Source of the DNA: Atopobacter sp. AH10
GTDB taxonomy: Bacteria > Bacillota > Bacilli > Lactobacillales > Aerococcaceae
Length of the DNA: 64,000 bases
NCBI RefSeq assembly: GCF_003664595.1
Contig: NZ_QXPZ01000015.1
Coordinates: 1 to 64,000 of the forward strand
Direction: 5' to 3'
In this document: one piece after another, positions 55,774 through 64,000 of the stretch
How positions within the stretch are numbered: the stretch's first letter is position 1
Layout of the letters: the number at the start of each line of letters is the position of its first letter
Notes under the pieces: model-generated
The model's database searches: none
Told to the model about the DNA's origin: nothing
The model's input: the letters and a program-made list of their open reading frames with translations, nothing else
Made by a program: the position numbers and the translations under genes

Positions 55774-58557
55774 TTATGCTTCAGGATTCGTTAAAGCTTC
55801 CGGATAGTGTTCGTGAACAATATCGTAGCAACGTTGGCACAGTGTAGGAGCACCCTCGATAGTTCCGACTTCTTCACGAGTTGCCCGACAACGTTCGCAA
55901 ACTTCCCCTTTGGCATGTTCCACCACAACTGATTGACGTTCATAAACATCTGCTGTGTCTTTAGCTTTGTCTGTTGTAATGTCCAAACCAGCGACGATCA
56001 GGATTTGCGACAAATCACTTGATAAAGCTTCATAAACTTCTTTTGTTGCTTGGTCTGTATAGATCGTCAATTTGGCTTCAAAGCTCTTCCCAATCTTCTT
56101 AGCATCACGAGCAAGTTCTAAGGATTTGAGCAAGTCTAAACGCAAGGTCATAAATTCATGCCATTGAGCCAATACTTTTTCATCTTCCTCTACTTCTTCT
56201 ACAAGTGGGAAGTTGGCTAATTGAACGTAATCTTCTTCTTCCTTCAAATAGCTCCATACTTCTTCACAGGTATGCACTAAGATAGGGGTTAAGAGTTTCG
56301 TCATGGCCACTAAGCTGTCATAAATAACAGTTTGCATGCAACGACGGTTGTAGCCATCAGCCAATTCGATATAAACGACATCTTTAGCAAAATCAAGATA
56401 GAATTGCGACAAATCTGCCGTAACGAATTGCATGATCGTCTTGTAAACATTGGAGAATTCATAGGCATTGTAAGCTTCAGTAACCTCACGAATCACTTGA
56501 CGCAAACGAGCCATCATATAACGGTCGACTGGACGCAAGTCAGCTTCTTTTACTCGGTCTTGACTTGGTTCAAAGTCAGTCGTGTTGGCTAACATAAAGC
56601 GGAAGGTGTTACGGATCTTCCGGTAGCCTTCAGCAACTTGATCCAAAATTTCATCACTGATCCGAACGTCACCCGTGTAATCCACTTGGGCAGTCCAAAG
56701 ACGGATAATATCTGCCCCTCTTTGTTTCATTACGGTATCTGGACTGATCACATTCCCCACAGACTTACTCATCTTCCGACCTTGTCCATCATTAACGAAA
56801 CCTTGGCTTAAAACAGCCTTATAAGGAGCGCAACCATGAACCGCCACAGAAGTTGTTAAGCTAGAGTTGAACCAACCCCGATATTGGTCAGAACCTTCCA
56901 AGTATAAATCAGCTGGGAAGGAGAGATTGTCACGTTCTTCCAAGACCCCTGCATAAGAAGAACCAGAGTCAAACCAGACGTCCATGATGTCATTTTCTTT
57001 TGTAAATTTCCCATTTGGAGAACCAGGGTGAGTAAAGCCTTCTGGTAATAATTCTTTGGCCTCTTTTTCAAACCAGATATTAGACCCGTGTTCAGCAAAG
57101 AGATTAGCCACATGTTCAGTTGTTTCTGGCGTGATGATTTCTTCCCCATTTTCAGCATAGAAAATTGGCAAAGGTACACCCCAAACCCGTTGACGGGAGA
57201 TTACCCAGTCTCCACGATCACGTACCATATTGTGAATACGACGTTGACCAGATGGATGTAACCAGTTCACTTCTTCATCAATCACTTGCAAGATATCTGA
57301 ACGGAATTTATCAATAGAAGCAAACCATTGTGGAGTTGCACGGAAGATAACCGGCTTCTTCGTCCGCCAGTCATGTGGATAACTGTGGACGATCTTTTCA
57401 TGAGCTAATAAGCTACCATTTTCACGCAATAGTTCAATCACTTCTTTGTTGACATCAGCGTAAAATTTCCCTTCAAAACCAGGAGCTTCAGCAGTGAATT
57501 TCCCTTCATTGTCTACTGGAGAAAGAGGCTCGATCCCATATTGTTTGGATACATAATAGTCATCTTCCCCGTGGCCAGGAGCTGTGTGGACTAAACCAGT
57601 ACCGGCATCTAAGGTAACGTGATCCCCTAGCATTAACAAGGATTCACGGTCATATAGAGGGTGAGTAGCGGTCAAATATTCTAATTTTTCCCCTTTGAAA
57701 GGTTCAGATAATTCATAGTCCGTCACGCCCATCTTTTGAGCCAAATTAGCTGCCAATTCTTCTGCTACAACTAATTTACGACCCTTAGCCGATAGAATGA
57801 CATAGTTAAAGTTTGCATTAGCACAGATACCTAAGTTTGATGGGATAGTCCAAGGCGTTGTGGTCCAAATAACAAATTCTGCATCAGCTGGAAGAACATC
57901 CTTCCCATCTCTCACTTTGAAAGCCACAAAAATCGTATCGGATTCCACATCCTTATATTCGATTTCTGCTTCCGCAAGAGACGATTCACTAGATGGAGAC
58001 CAGTAGATTGGTTTCAATCCTTTGTAGATATAGCCTTTTTCAGCCATCTTCCCAAAGACACGGATTTGTGCTGCTTCGTATTCATGATGGAGGGTGAGGT
58101 AAGGATGATCCCATTCCCCTTGTACCCCCAAGCGTTTAAAGGTTTCTTTTTGCCCTGCGACTTGTTTTTTAGCGTATTCTTCGCAAAGTTCCCGGAATTT
58201 CGCCACAGAAAGTTTTTTCCGGTCGACCCCTTCAGCGTTTTTCAAGGCTTGTTCAATAGGTAGACCGTGCGTGTCCCAACCAGGAACAAATGGGGCATAA
58301 TAACCTTGCATGAGTTTCGAACGAACAATGATATCCTTGGATAGTTTGTTCAAGGCATGTCCCATGTGGATGGCGCCATTCGCATATGGAGGCCCATCGT
58401 GCAAGATGAAGCTGTCATGCCCTTCATTTTGTTTTAGGCGGCGTTTCGTTACCTCTTGCTCTGCCCATTCTGCCTGCCGTTCTACCTCTTTAACCGGCAA
58501 ATTCCCACGCATAGGGAATTTTGTTTTACCAAGTTGCAATGTTTCTTTCATTTTCAT
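55774..58557 (-). CDS. ileS: Isoleucyl-tRNA synthetase
   Basis: A 927-residue class I synthetase with editing domain. It has HIGH-motif equivalent [17 protein letters not shown] (~54-70), KMSKS at ~593-597, the editing CP1 domain ([16 protein letters not shown]), the anticodon-binding region and the C-terminal zinc-binding CERCR...CQRCYD. Length and all motifs are normal. A T-box riboswitch with an Ile specifier precedes it. The downstream stop region abuts a gap with repeats. Confidence 0.97.
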   Translation of the reverse strand: MKMKETLQLGKTKFPMRGNLPVKEVERQAEWAEQEVTKRRLKQNEGHDSFILHDGPPYANGAIHMGHALNKLSKDIIVRSKLMQGYYAPFVPGWDTHGLPIEQALKNAEGVDRKKLSVAKFRELCEEYAKKQVAGQKETFKRLGVQGEWDHPYLTLHHEYEAAQIRVFGKMAEKGYIYKGLKPIYWSPSSESSLAEAEIEYKDVESDTIFVAFKVRDGKDVLPADAEFVIWTTTPWTIPSNLGICANANFNYVILSAKGRKLVVAEELAANLAQKMGVTDYELSEPFKGEKLEYLTATHPLYDRESLLMLGDHVTLDAGTGLVHTAPGHGEDDYYVSKQYGIEPLSPVDNEGKFTAEAPGFEGKFYADVNKEVIELLRENGSLLAHEKIVHSYPHDWRTKKPVIFRATPQWFASIDKFRSDILQVIDEEVNWLHPSGQRRIHNMVRDRGDWVISRQRVWGVPLPIFYAENGEEIITPETTEHVANLFAEHGSNIWFEKEAKELLPEGFTHPGSPNGKFTKENDIMDVWFDSGSSYAGVLEERDNLSFPADLYLEGSDQYRGWFNSSLTTSVAVHGCAPYKAVLSQGFVNDGQGRKMSKSVGNVISPDTVMKQRGADIIRLWTAQVDYTGDVRISDEILDQVAEGYRKIRNTFRFMLANTTDFEPSQDRVKEADLRPVDRYMMARLRQVIREVTEAYNAYEFSNVYKTIMQFVTADLSQFYLDFAKDVVYIELADGYNRRCMQTVIYDSLVAMTKLLTPILVHTCEEVWSYLKEEEDYVQLANFPLVEEVEEDEKVLAQWHEFMTLRLDLLKSLELARDAKKIGKSFEAKLTIYTDQATKEVYEALSSDLSQILIVAGLDITTDKAKDTADVYERQSVVVEHAKGEVCERCRATREEVGTIEGAPTLCQRCYDIVHEHYPEALTNPEA

Positions 58558-58639
58558 AGAATCGCTCTCCTCCTCTTTTTTCTTTTTGGATCATTTCTTT
58601 TTATTCTCGCTAGCTAAAACAAAGATATTCTCCGACTAT

Positions 58640-58742
58640 CCTTTTTGGGGATCAGTTCAGCATTTGGCAGTTACAGTTCAATAACTATAGCTTTTAGTCA
58701 AAAGACTACAGTTAAAATTCAATGCCTGCAGCTTTTAGTGGG
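58640..58742. repeat. Two-copy repeat between ileS and its T-box terminator, ~41-base offset
   Basis: TTCAATAACTATAGCTTTTAG and TTCAATGCCTGCAGCTTTTAG-like words (AGCTTTT at 58689 and 58730) are 41 bases apart, each preceded by CTACAGTT-like sequence. This lies in the ileS 5' untranslated region, after the T-box terminator. Confidence 0.6.
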
Positions 58743-58773
58743 AGGATTAGAGTCAATCTCCTTCATTTGGGGA

Positions 58774-59036
58774 TAAAAAAATAGCCCTCCCCAAAAGGGA
58801 CGACTGACTACCGTGGTACCACCCAAATTTGAAATCTACTGAGATTTCCTCGACTAGCTTAACGCGCATTTCAACGACGGTTCTTACTTAGCTTTCACAA
58901 CCGTAGCTCAAAGGGGATAGGCTCTAGAGAGACTTTATCGGTTTCCACCAGCCACCGACTCTCTTTGAAAGGGGCTCTCCTGCCGACCTTATCTGCTTTT
59001 AAAGAAATTCCCTCTCCTTTTTATAGGAGATGGCTT
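58774..59036 (-). promoter_or_regulatory. tRNA-Ile T-box riboswitch leader of ileS
   Basis: Read on the minus strand: a long stem I region, an AUC specifier candidate in CCTATCCCCTTTGAGC (codon at 58918-58916) fitting Ile, the T-box antiterminator core GGTGGTACCACGG (58823-58811), and an alternative terminator stem (AGTCGTCCC/GGGGAGGGCT) followed by TTTTTTT at 58780-58774. Uncharged tRNA-Ile would stabilise the antiterminator and switch ileS on. The motif is unmistakable; the specifier reading is moderately sure. Confidence 0.92.
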
Positions 59037-59041
59037 GGCAC

Positions 59042-59070
59042 TCATTATACAAAGATTAGAAACAAATAGC
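59042..59070 (-). promoter_or_regulatory. ileS promoter
   Basis: Minus strand -35 TTGCTA, 17-base spacer TTTGTTTCTAATCTTTG, and -10 TATAAT (59047-59042), just upstream of the T-box leader. Confidence 0.75.
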
Positions 59071-59116
59071 AAGGCTATTTTAGCGCAATTCTGTGTCAAC
59101 TCATTTATTACAATCC

Positions 59117-59144
59117 TTGACTTTAAGTATAATTCTGCTATTAT
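59117..59144 (+). promoter_or_regulatory. Promoter of the Abi-associated RNA
   Basis: -35 TTGACT (59117-59122), 16-base spacer, -10 TATTAT (59139-59144), plus strand. The predicted transcript start is ~59150, only ~7 bases before the hairpin. Confidence 0.7.
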
Positions 59145-59150
59145 TTAGTT

Positions 59151-59189
59151 AAGGAACAAGCCCTTGCCATACGTGGCGGGGCTTTTTTT
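59151..59189 (+). ncRNA. Short structured RNA upstream of the Abi gene (abiF-RNA-like, terminator hairpin)
   Basis: From the predicted start ~59151: AAGGAAC, then a stem of AAGCCC (59158-59163) with GGGCTT (59079+100-59184) and GCCA/UGGC (59166-59169 with 59174-59177) capped by a UACG tetraloop, a UU/G internal loop, and a T-tract 59183-59189. This makes a very stable intrinsic terminator four bases before the ribosome site of the Abi gene. It looks like a ~40-nt RNA produced from its own promoter, with toxin expression by read-through, the organisation of RNA-antitoxin/toxin loci. An abiF-associated RNA motif is known from the literature; I cannot confirm that this matches its consensus. Confidence 0.6.
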
Positions 59190-59202
59190 ATGAGGTGTGT
59201 AT

Positions 59203-60147
59203 ATGAGTAAACCGTTTAAAACTTATGATGAACAAATTGAAATACTCTCAAATAGAGGTTTATACATTAATAACCCAGAATATGCTAAGATTATTTTATC
59301 ACAAGTTAATTATTATAACCTTATCAACGGCTATAAAACTCCGTTTTTAGATAATACATCTTCTAATGAGGTAGAAGATGTATATAAAGCTGGTAGTAGT
59401 TTTGAAGAAATTTATGCTCTTCATGAAATGGATCGTGAATTAAAAGAAGTGGTTTTTTCTTCTCTGCTCCGTTTTGAGAAACTTCTAAAAACATCCTGCG
59501 CCTATCATTTTTCAGACCTACACAGAGATGGACTATATCCTTACTTACAAATTGAAAATTATTCTGCATCAAAGCATCAACTAAATTATGTTTTGAAAAA
59601 TATAGGGACATTATCCAATGCCATAAGTAAAGAAAATAAAAATTCAAATGGCAAGAAACCTATTAAGCATTATATAAAAAAACATGACCATATTCCTCTT
59701 TGGGTTCTTGTAAATTTCCTTACTTTAGGGAATATATCTTATTTTTATAATTCCCTAGATGAATCTCTTCAAAATAAAATTGCTAGAGATTTTGGTAAAA
59801 GATATAAAGAGAGCTATCAGTCTAAAGAAAAAATTAGTAAAACTGAGCTTATAGACATAGTTAAAATCTCTAATTTTTTCAGAAATGTTTGTGCCCATGA
59901 TGAAGTCATGTATTCTTTCTCTTTGAATAAAGCTGGTCAAACCGCTATATTTGAAAAGTTTTTTGATGAGAATTATACCGGTAAAAATTTACATGATTTA
60001 ATATTGGTTCTTAAACTAGTTATTCCCGAAAAAGATTACCAATCTTTAATCACATCAATTTCCTCCATTAAAAATAAATATAAAGATAAATTTACTAGTG
60101 TCCCAATTGAGGACATATTTGCAATTTCAGGATTTTCTAGTAAGTAG
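59203..60147 (+). CDS. Abi_2/AbiF-type abortive-infection protein with HEPN motif
   Basis: A 314-residue protein from the ATG at 59203, seven bases after GAGG (a GTG two codons earlier is also open). N-terminal KPFKTYDEQIEILSNRGLYI and VNYYNLINGYKTPFL are the Abi_2 family opening; LLRFEKLLKTSCAYHF and HIPLWVLVNFLTLGNISYFY are its mid motifs. The HEPN RxxxxH catalytic motif is RNVCAH at 227-232, followed by the usual D and an aromatic-rich end. Such proteins are RNases of phage defence. The gene and flanks are far more AT-rich than ileS, and an IS256-family remnant lies just downstream, pointing to horizontal acquisition. Confidence 0.9.
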   Translation: MSKPFKTYDEQIEILSNRGLYINNPEYAKIILSQVNYYNLINGYKTPFLDNTSSNEVEDVYKAGSSFEEIYALHEMDRELKEVVFSSLLRFEKLLKTSCAYHFSDLHRDGLYPYLQIENYSASKHQLNYVLKNIGTLSNAISKENKNSNGKKPIKHYIKKHDHIPLWVLVNFLTLGNISYFYNSLDESLQNKIARDFGKRYKESYQSKEKISKTELIDIVKISNFFRNVCAHDEVMYSFSLNKAGQTAIFEKFFDENYTGKNLHDLILVLKLVIPEKDYQSLITSISSIKNKYKDKFTSVPIEDIFAISGFSSK

Positions 60148-60172
60148 TTATTAACTTAGCTACTTATTTTTT
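60142..60172 (+). terminator. Terminator of the Abi gene
   Basis: AAGTAG (including the stop codon) pairs with CTACTT across a 12-base loop, followed by ATTTTTTATTT. Confidence 0.75.
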
Positions 60173-60233
60173 ATTTGATCACGATTATCCTCAATTGCTT
60201 GATAATATTATACTATTTATATTAAGACTATTA

Positions 60234-60381
60234 AGCAAAATCAAAAGAACCGACTTGGTCCACGGTAAAATGTAGTTGGGTCATTTTTGCCTCCTGGTTG
60301 TTTTGTTTTTTGTCTATTAACATTGTACCAGTTTAGGCTTAAATGGCCTTTTTCTTTTTACACAATTATATGGACTCTATC
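60234..60381 (-). mobile_element. Truncated IS256-family element: one terminal inverted repeat and transposase start
   Basis: The right end (minus strand) GATAGAGTCCATATAATTG (60381-60363) closely matches the terminal repeat of IS256-type elements (GATAAAGTCC...). About 85 bases inside it, AGGAGG is followed by ATG and the residues MTQLHFTVDQVGSFDFA-stop, the typical transposase N-terminus (MTQxHFTL). Only the first ~8 codons are recognisable; the rest is gone, so the element is dead. A small hairpin (AGGC/GCCT, 60335-60349) lies between the end and the gene, as in intact relatives. Confidence 0.75.
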
Positions 60382-60522
60382 CTCATTATTCAGTTTTTTT
60401 GACTCTAAACTTACGTCACGATACTAAAAGGGAGGAATTTAGATAGACTAGTTTCCAGCAAAGAGACGATCTAAGGCAAATTGTTAGATCCCCTTTTCTG
60501 ACTTTGACACTTAAAAAATAAA

Positions 60523-60572
60523 AAAGCGAGTATAGATGTTGATTTAACAACGTTTGTACTCGCTTTGCTTTT
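60523..60572. terminator. Bidirectional terminator of the YtrA-type operon
   Basis: AAAGCGAGTA-TAGATGTTG and AACGTTTGTACTCGCTTT form a ~14-pair imperfect stem with A and T tracts on both sides. It lies ~60 bases past the stop of the last gene (60630). 60382-60522 shows nothing I recognise. Confidence 0.85.
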
Positions 60573-60629
60573 TTTGATCTGTATATACTAGACTTTCACT
60601 TGTGTGTTTCTTCCGCTTTCTTCTACAGC

Positions 60630-61778
60630 CTAGTAGAGATAGATATCCTCGTAAGCCGGATTTGTAAAGTTTGGACTTTCCACTTTTACTTCTGTGAGTA
60701 GACGGTCACTTAATAAGTCGAAACGTTGATAGGTCCATTTCGTGTTTTTACCCTCTTGTTTCCCCTTGCTAAAGGTGACCAAGCGATCCCCGTCCACATA
60801 AACGGACGCCCATTTCTTTAGCGAATAGTTTCTCTCCCTCACTTGATGCAATTCTACCTTCCCATTTCTGATACGATAGGTCCAAACTAAAAGCTTAGAT
60901 TCTTGATCCGTCCCATTCAAAGAAAAGAGCGTAGACCCTGCCTGACCCATGGAGTAATCCCTTTCTAAAGGAAGCGGGAGAGTTTGCCCATTTGTCAAAT
61001 GAACTAATTGCCATACGACCTGCCCATCTTTACCGGCATCATTGGCTAATAACCATGGCTCTTCATCCTTCTTGAAAGATTGTAGCGTGTCCCCACTGAC
61101 AATATTATCTATGGTCGAAACGTTCAAACTCTTTGTGGTAATCTTTTTACCATCTTGAGACACTTGAATGTCCATAGAATGTGAACTTGCCCCATCTTTT
61201 TTCTGGTTGGCTTCCACTAAGAAATGATAATCAGACCCATGACGAACAACATTCCTCAGATAAATCATCTTCAGACCCAGTTTATCCAAGTCGATCTTTT
61301 CTCTTCTCGCTTGATCTTTTAGACGATTATAAAAAATCACATGCAGCACTTTCCCACCGGATTGCCCGTCAAAAGCGTAGACCGTTTCATTTTGCCCATC
61401 AAATTTTTGCACTGCCGTATCAAAAGTTTTTCTTTCTTGTCTATTCAATAGATCGAGTACCTTTTGTGAAATGGTCATTATCTTTTTCACAGGGAGGTCG
61501 AAATCTTTAGCTTCACTATAAATAGGAGCACTCGCAGCGCTTAAATAGAAGCTGTCTCCTTGAGAGGCCACCTGTTCTTGCAGAGCTTTTGCATATTCCA
61601 AATTCCCCTGTAAGACCAAATCTTTTTTCAAGTTTTCCTTATCTTTTGTGACGGTCATCTTGAAAGTCGGCAATTGTTTAAATTCAGCTTGCCCGTATGC
61701 CATAAAAGCAAAGATAATCGCTAAGGCCAAGCCCATCCAAACAAGCGGTTTAAAATACTTGCTATTCATCCTCTTCAC
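60630..61778 (-). CDS. Membrane-anchored extracytoplasmic protein of a YtrA-type ABC operon
   Basis: A 382-residue protein with an N-terminal transmembrane/signal anchor (~11-30, FKPLVWMGLALAIIFAFMAYG) and a large outer domain (~35-382) rich in beta-type segments; no lipobox cysteine. I do not recognise the outer domain, which has WD-like or propeller-like repeats such as QVVWQLVHLTNGQTLPLP and KLLVWTYRIRNGKVEL. It starts 4 bases after the permease stop. In ytr-like operons such proteins accompany an ABC exporter; function unknown. Confidence 0.7.
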   Translation of the reverse strand: MKRMNSKYFKPLVWMGLALAIIFAFMAYGQAEFKQLPTFKMTVTKDKENLKKDLVLQGNLEYAKALQEQVASQGDSFYLSAASAPIYSEAKDFDLPVKKIMTISQKVLDLLNRQERKTFDTAVQKFDGQNETVYAFDGQSGGKVLHVIFYNRLKDQARREKIDLDKLGLKMIYLRNVVRHGSDYHFLVEANQKKDGASSHSMDIQVSQDGKKITTKSLNVSTIDNIVSGDTLQSFKKDEEPWLLANDAGKDGQVVWQLVHLTNGQTLPLPLERDYSMGQAGSTLFSLNGTDQESKLLVWTYRIRNGKVELHQVRERNYSLKKWASVYVDGDRLVTFSKGKQEGKNTKWTYQRFDLLSDRLLTEVKVESPNFTNPAYEDIYLY

Positions 61779-61782
61779 CTCC

Positions 61783-62568
61783 TTATATGGCTATACGATG
61801 TTTGCTAAGATAAGATCCACAAACGATCGCTAAAGCATTGGCTACTATCAATTTCAGTATCGTCTCGTAGGACAGGAATTTCGGAAATAGGGTAATGTTT
61901 GGCACTAGTTCTAAAATAGGCACTAAACATAGCGCTAAAAGACCGAGCCCTAAAATAATTTTCCCAAGAGGTCTTAAACTTTTCCCAAAAATAAGTAGGT
62001 CAAAGGCTAGTAAAATCGACAAACTTGCCAAAAGGAATAAAAGTAGTGTCACTTGCCATTGGATTTGTAAAAATAATGATCCTGCTTGTACTCCACCAGC
62101 ATTTAAGCCAAATAATTGAGAAAAGCGGAGAATATAGCCTTGATAGTGAGGAAGAATCCCCTTTAAACACAGGTAGTAGACCAAGACTTCTCCTAGATCA
62201 ATCATCAAAAAGCCCAAGAAAAAGAGGATACTCGTCGCCCACTTGGCCAAATACATATCAAATCGTTTCAAAGGAAATAGCATCCACCTTGTCGCAAAGT
62301 GACCTTTCCCATACCAATCCACTAGCCAAATATAAAGGGAGAAAGCTCCAACAAAGCCAATGATCAGCAAATCCAAGCCTATCATGGTCATCCCCTTATA
62401 AGGTATAGCTCCAGCTCCTCTGACGGCCATATGCCCCAAAAAGCCTTTCCAAGCTCGATAGTTCATCCCCAATAAGCCTGCCTTGACTACAGCATAGACG
62501 AGATAGCTTGCCACTATAAAAAGTCGGTGCCGTTTCCATTCTAAGTTCCAACATTTGAAGAAATTCAT
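61783..62568 (-). CDS. ABC transporter permease (YtrC/D-like)
   Basis: A 261-residue integral membrane protein with ~6 helices (e.g. LFIVASYLVYAVVKAGLLGM, MIGLDLLIIGFVGAFSLYIWL, FLGFLMIDLGEVLVYYLCL, LLLFLLASLSILLAFDLLIF). Member of the ABC-2-type permeases paired with YtrB-like ATPases. Overlaps the ATPase gene by 4 bases. Confidence 0.85.
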   Translation of the reverse strand: MNFFKCWNLEWKRHRLFIVASYLVYAVVKAGLLGMNYRAWKGFLGHMAVRGAGAIPYKGMTMIGLDLLIIGFVGAFSLYIWLVDWYGKGHFATRWMLFPLKRFDMYLAKWATSILFFLGFLMIDLGEVLVYYLCLKGILPHYQGYILRFSQLFGLNAGGVQAGSLFLQIQWQVTLLLFLLASLSILLAFDLLIFGKSLRPLGKIILGLGLLALCLVPILELVPNITLFPKFLSYETILKLIVANALAIVCGSYLSKHRIAI

Positions 62569-63254
62569 CCTTGATACACCTCCCTCATGACATCGGTGAT
62601 GGATTTATTTTCCTGTTCTCTGACTTCTTCTACGTCAAATGCCCTTACAATACTCCCATTTTTCAACAAGATGACCCGATCAGCTAATTGCTCCACTTCT
62701 TCAATCGCATGAGTCGTTAAGAGAACCCCACGTCCTTGAAGAATATCACTGGTAAAGACATTGAGCAGTTCCTCTTTTGAAAAAATATCAATACCCGAAA
62801 AAGGCTCATCCATTAAGAGGTATTGGAAATCTAAACTCAAACTCATGAGCATATTTAATTTCATTTGATTCCCTTTTGACAAGTGACTGATCACATCTTT
62901 TTTATTCAACTTGAAAAATTCCAACAAACTTTCCGCCCGTTCTGGATTGTAGTTACTATAAAAAGTATCCATCATCTCCAAGGCTTCTTCCACTCTTTGC
63001 CCTGGCACCATGGCTAAGTGGTCTGGAACAAGGGTAACTTTTTCTAAACTTTTTTCCGACCAGCTTTCCCCATCAACCAATACCTTGCCCGTAGCATTAT
63101 TCAATAATCCTACCATCGCATTCATGATGGAGGTTTTTCCTGACCCATTTAAACCGATTAAAGCCGTCACACTATTCTCAGGAACCGAAAAAGAAACTTG
63201 GTCAACGACTTTTTTCCGCCCATAACGAACAGTTAAATTTTCAACGGTTAACAT
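62565..63254 (-). CDS. ABC transporter ATPase (YtrB-like)
   Basis: A 229-residue ATPase. I start at the ATG at 63254 because GGAGGTG sits eight bases upstream; a GTG at 63263 is also in frame. Walker A GLNGSGKTS at 34-42, a signature-like LSKGNQMKLNML, Walker B YLLMDEPFSGID, and H-loop TTHAIEE. It is the first half of an exporter encoded with the permease and the outer protein; probably involved in antibiotic or wall-stress resistance by analogy. Confidence 0.92.
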   Translation of the reverse strand: MLTVENLTVRYGRKKVVDQVSFSVPENSVTALIGLNGSGKTSIMNAMVGLLNNATGKVLVDGESWSEKSLEKVTLVPDHLAMVPGQRVEEALEMMDTFYSNYNPERAESLLEFFKLNKKDVISHLSKGNQMKLNMLMSLSLDFQYLLMDEPFSGIDIFSKEELLNVFTSDILQGRGVLLTTHAIEEVEQLADRVILLKNGSIVRAFDVEEVREQENKSITDVMREVYQG

Positions 63255-63648
63255 GCTTTCCACCTCCGTTTGACTCTTTAGCTTCTTTTTCCAAATCTTG
63301 ACTTTCTTGCTTTAAATAATTGGTAATATCCTCTACGCTATTCCCTAAACGTTTCAAGCGATCTACCAAGTCTTTTAAGGCGGTTTGACTCAATTCCTTC
63401 CGTAAGGCCTTGATTTTCTCTTCATCCTCCGTCACCCGACTTGGGACATTCCTTTCAGTAATAATCCAGCCCTTGTCCTCTAAGACACGATAAATCCGTT
63501 GCGCCGTATTAGGATTGATGGATAACTCTTGTGCCAACTCTCTTCTTGACGGCACCGTCGACCCACTCGGCCATTCTTGACTAGCAATCAATTCTTGAAT
63601 CCGTTCTACTCCCTGTTGATATATTGGTAAGCGACGATCAAATTGCAA
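63241..63648 (-). CDS. GntR-family repressor (YtrA type)
   Basis: A 135-residue one-domain repressor. The winged-helix N-terminus (PIYQQGVERIQELIASQEWPSGSTVPSRRELAQELSINPNTAQRIYRVLEDKGWI) is followed by a short ~55-residue helical tail, the YtrA subfamily signature. TTG start at 63648 with AAGGGGG upstream. It overlaps the ATPase gene. It very probably binds the palindrome at 63819-63838 and responds to cell-wall antibiotics as in Bacillus; the ligand response is inferred. Confidence 0.9.
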   Translation of the reverse strand: MQFDRRLPIYQQGVERIQELIASQEWPSGSTVPSRRELAQELSINPNTAQRIYRVLEDKGWIITERNVPSRVTEDEEKIKALRKELSQTALKDLVDRLKRLGNSVEDITNYLKQESQDLEKEAKESNGGGKHVNR

Positions 63649-64000
63649 GGTAAAAACCCCCTTTCCTTTGCCTATTGGACTTAAATTTTACAGCATGCAC
63701 TAGCCCACTTTTTTCCTAAAGTTAAACTTGACGTCATGACACTCAGCTGTTTCCTATTATTCTTTACCAGTCGAGTCATCATTTGAAGAAAGTTCTTTTA
63801 CGCTTCTTCATGTATCATTGTATTAAGTCATTAATACATTGTCAATAGACAAAAGCGCTTTTTCGCCACTCTCCTCTTAAAAGTTTTTACCCTCATTAAA
63901 GCAGACCATTTTCTAATCAAGCAGCTAAAAAACTGAATCTTCTATAATAAGTCTTCTCAAATCTATCTTTTCTTGATAGAATGAGCCAGATGAAGCTCTT
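63649..64000. other. Right-edge non-coding region
   Basis: Apart from the promoter and operator at 63817-63845, this 350-base stretch to the edge of the window holds the ~165-base leader of the GntR gene and nothing else I recognise. No open frame of length reaches the right edge. Confidence 0.6.
63817..63845 (-). promoter_or_regulatory. YtrA-type operon promoter with internal palindromic operator
   Basis: Minus strand -35 TTGACA (63845-63840), exact 17-base spacer and -10 TACAAT (63822-63817). The 20-base sequence TGTATTAATGACTTAATACA (63838-63819) is an inverted repeat TGTATTAA-TGAC-TTAATACA lying across the spacer and -10, the ideal place for a repressor. It is ~170 bases upstream of the regulator gene. 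Confidence 0.85.

Noticed and set aside
58640-58742. A second riboswitch between the T-box and ileS
   Set aside because: The sequence is a two-copy direct repeat with no conserved ligand-binding core or terminator.

Overview
The window looks like a chromosomal segment of a low-GC Gram-positive lactic-acid bacterium (order Lactobacillales; an Aerococcaceae-like genus such as Facklamia or Aerococcus is my best guess, at low confidence). The evidence is the classic Firmicutes gene order pth-mfd-spoVB-like-rqcP-divIC-S1-tilS-hpt-ftsH-hslO-dusB-lysS, an L-lactate dehydrogenase with a strong promoter, a tRNA-Ile T-box, Veg and a PurR of the Gram-positive type. Nearly all genes are on the minus strand; ldh, rmlA and an Abi-family gene are the plus-strand exceptions.

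Layout. (1) 1-2.4 kb: one end of a Tn1549/CTn-type integrative conjugative element (PcfB/DUF3801, DnaC-like loader, RepA initiator, frameshifted CD1845-family gene), reaching beyond the left edge. It abuts the 3' end of lysS, and lysS carries an unusual 151-residue, AT-rich C-terminal extension with a tRNA-binding OB fold. (2) 2.4-18.8 kb: the pth-to-lysS housekeeping block for tRNA modification, proteostasis, division, purine salvage and repair. (3) 19-30 kb: ldh, prs, glmU, purR, a metal ABC transporter pair, veg, rsmA, a polyprenyl-phosphate glycosyltransferase and a sodium:alanine symporter. (4) 30.7-53 kb: a cell-surface region with a PTPS-related membrane protein, a five-GW-module L,D-transpeptidase, two Wzx/Wzy-type polysaccharide modules around one dTDP-rhamnose gene set (rmlA on the opposite strand) and two LytR-CpsA-Psr ligases that would attach the polymers to the wall. 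(5) 53.2-55 kb: an uncharacterised overlapping pair, an AAA_21-like ATPase and a partner. (6) 55.8-59.1 kb: ileS with its T-box. (7) 59.1-60.4 kb: an AT-rich island with an Abi_2/AbiF-type HEPN protein, preceded by its own promoter and a short terminator-hairpin RNA, and next to an IS256-family remnant. (8) 60.6-64 kb: a YtrA-type GntR/ABC operon whose promoter contains a perfect palindrome.

Two things stand out. The first is the Abi_2/AbiF HEPN gene with a promoter-hairpin-terminator unit directly upstream, laid out like an RNA-antitoxin/toxin locus. The second is that many intergenic gaps hold a private short tandem array, each with a different unit of 20-55 bp, commonly 37-44 bp. At least three of these arrays (dusB, pth, rmlA) repeat the last codons and stop codon of the adjacent gene. 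The lysS fusion beside the mobile element is the third main observation. All calls come from reading the sequence; no database search was run.
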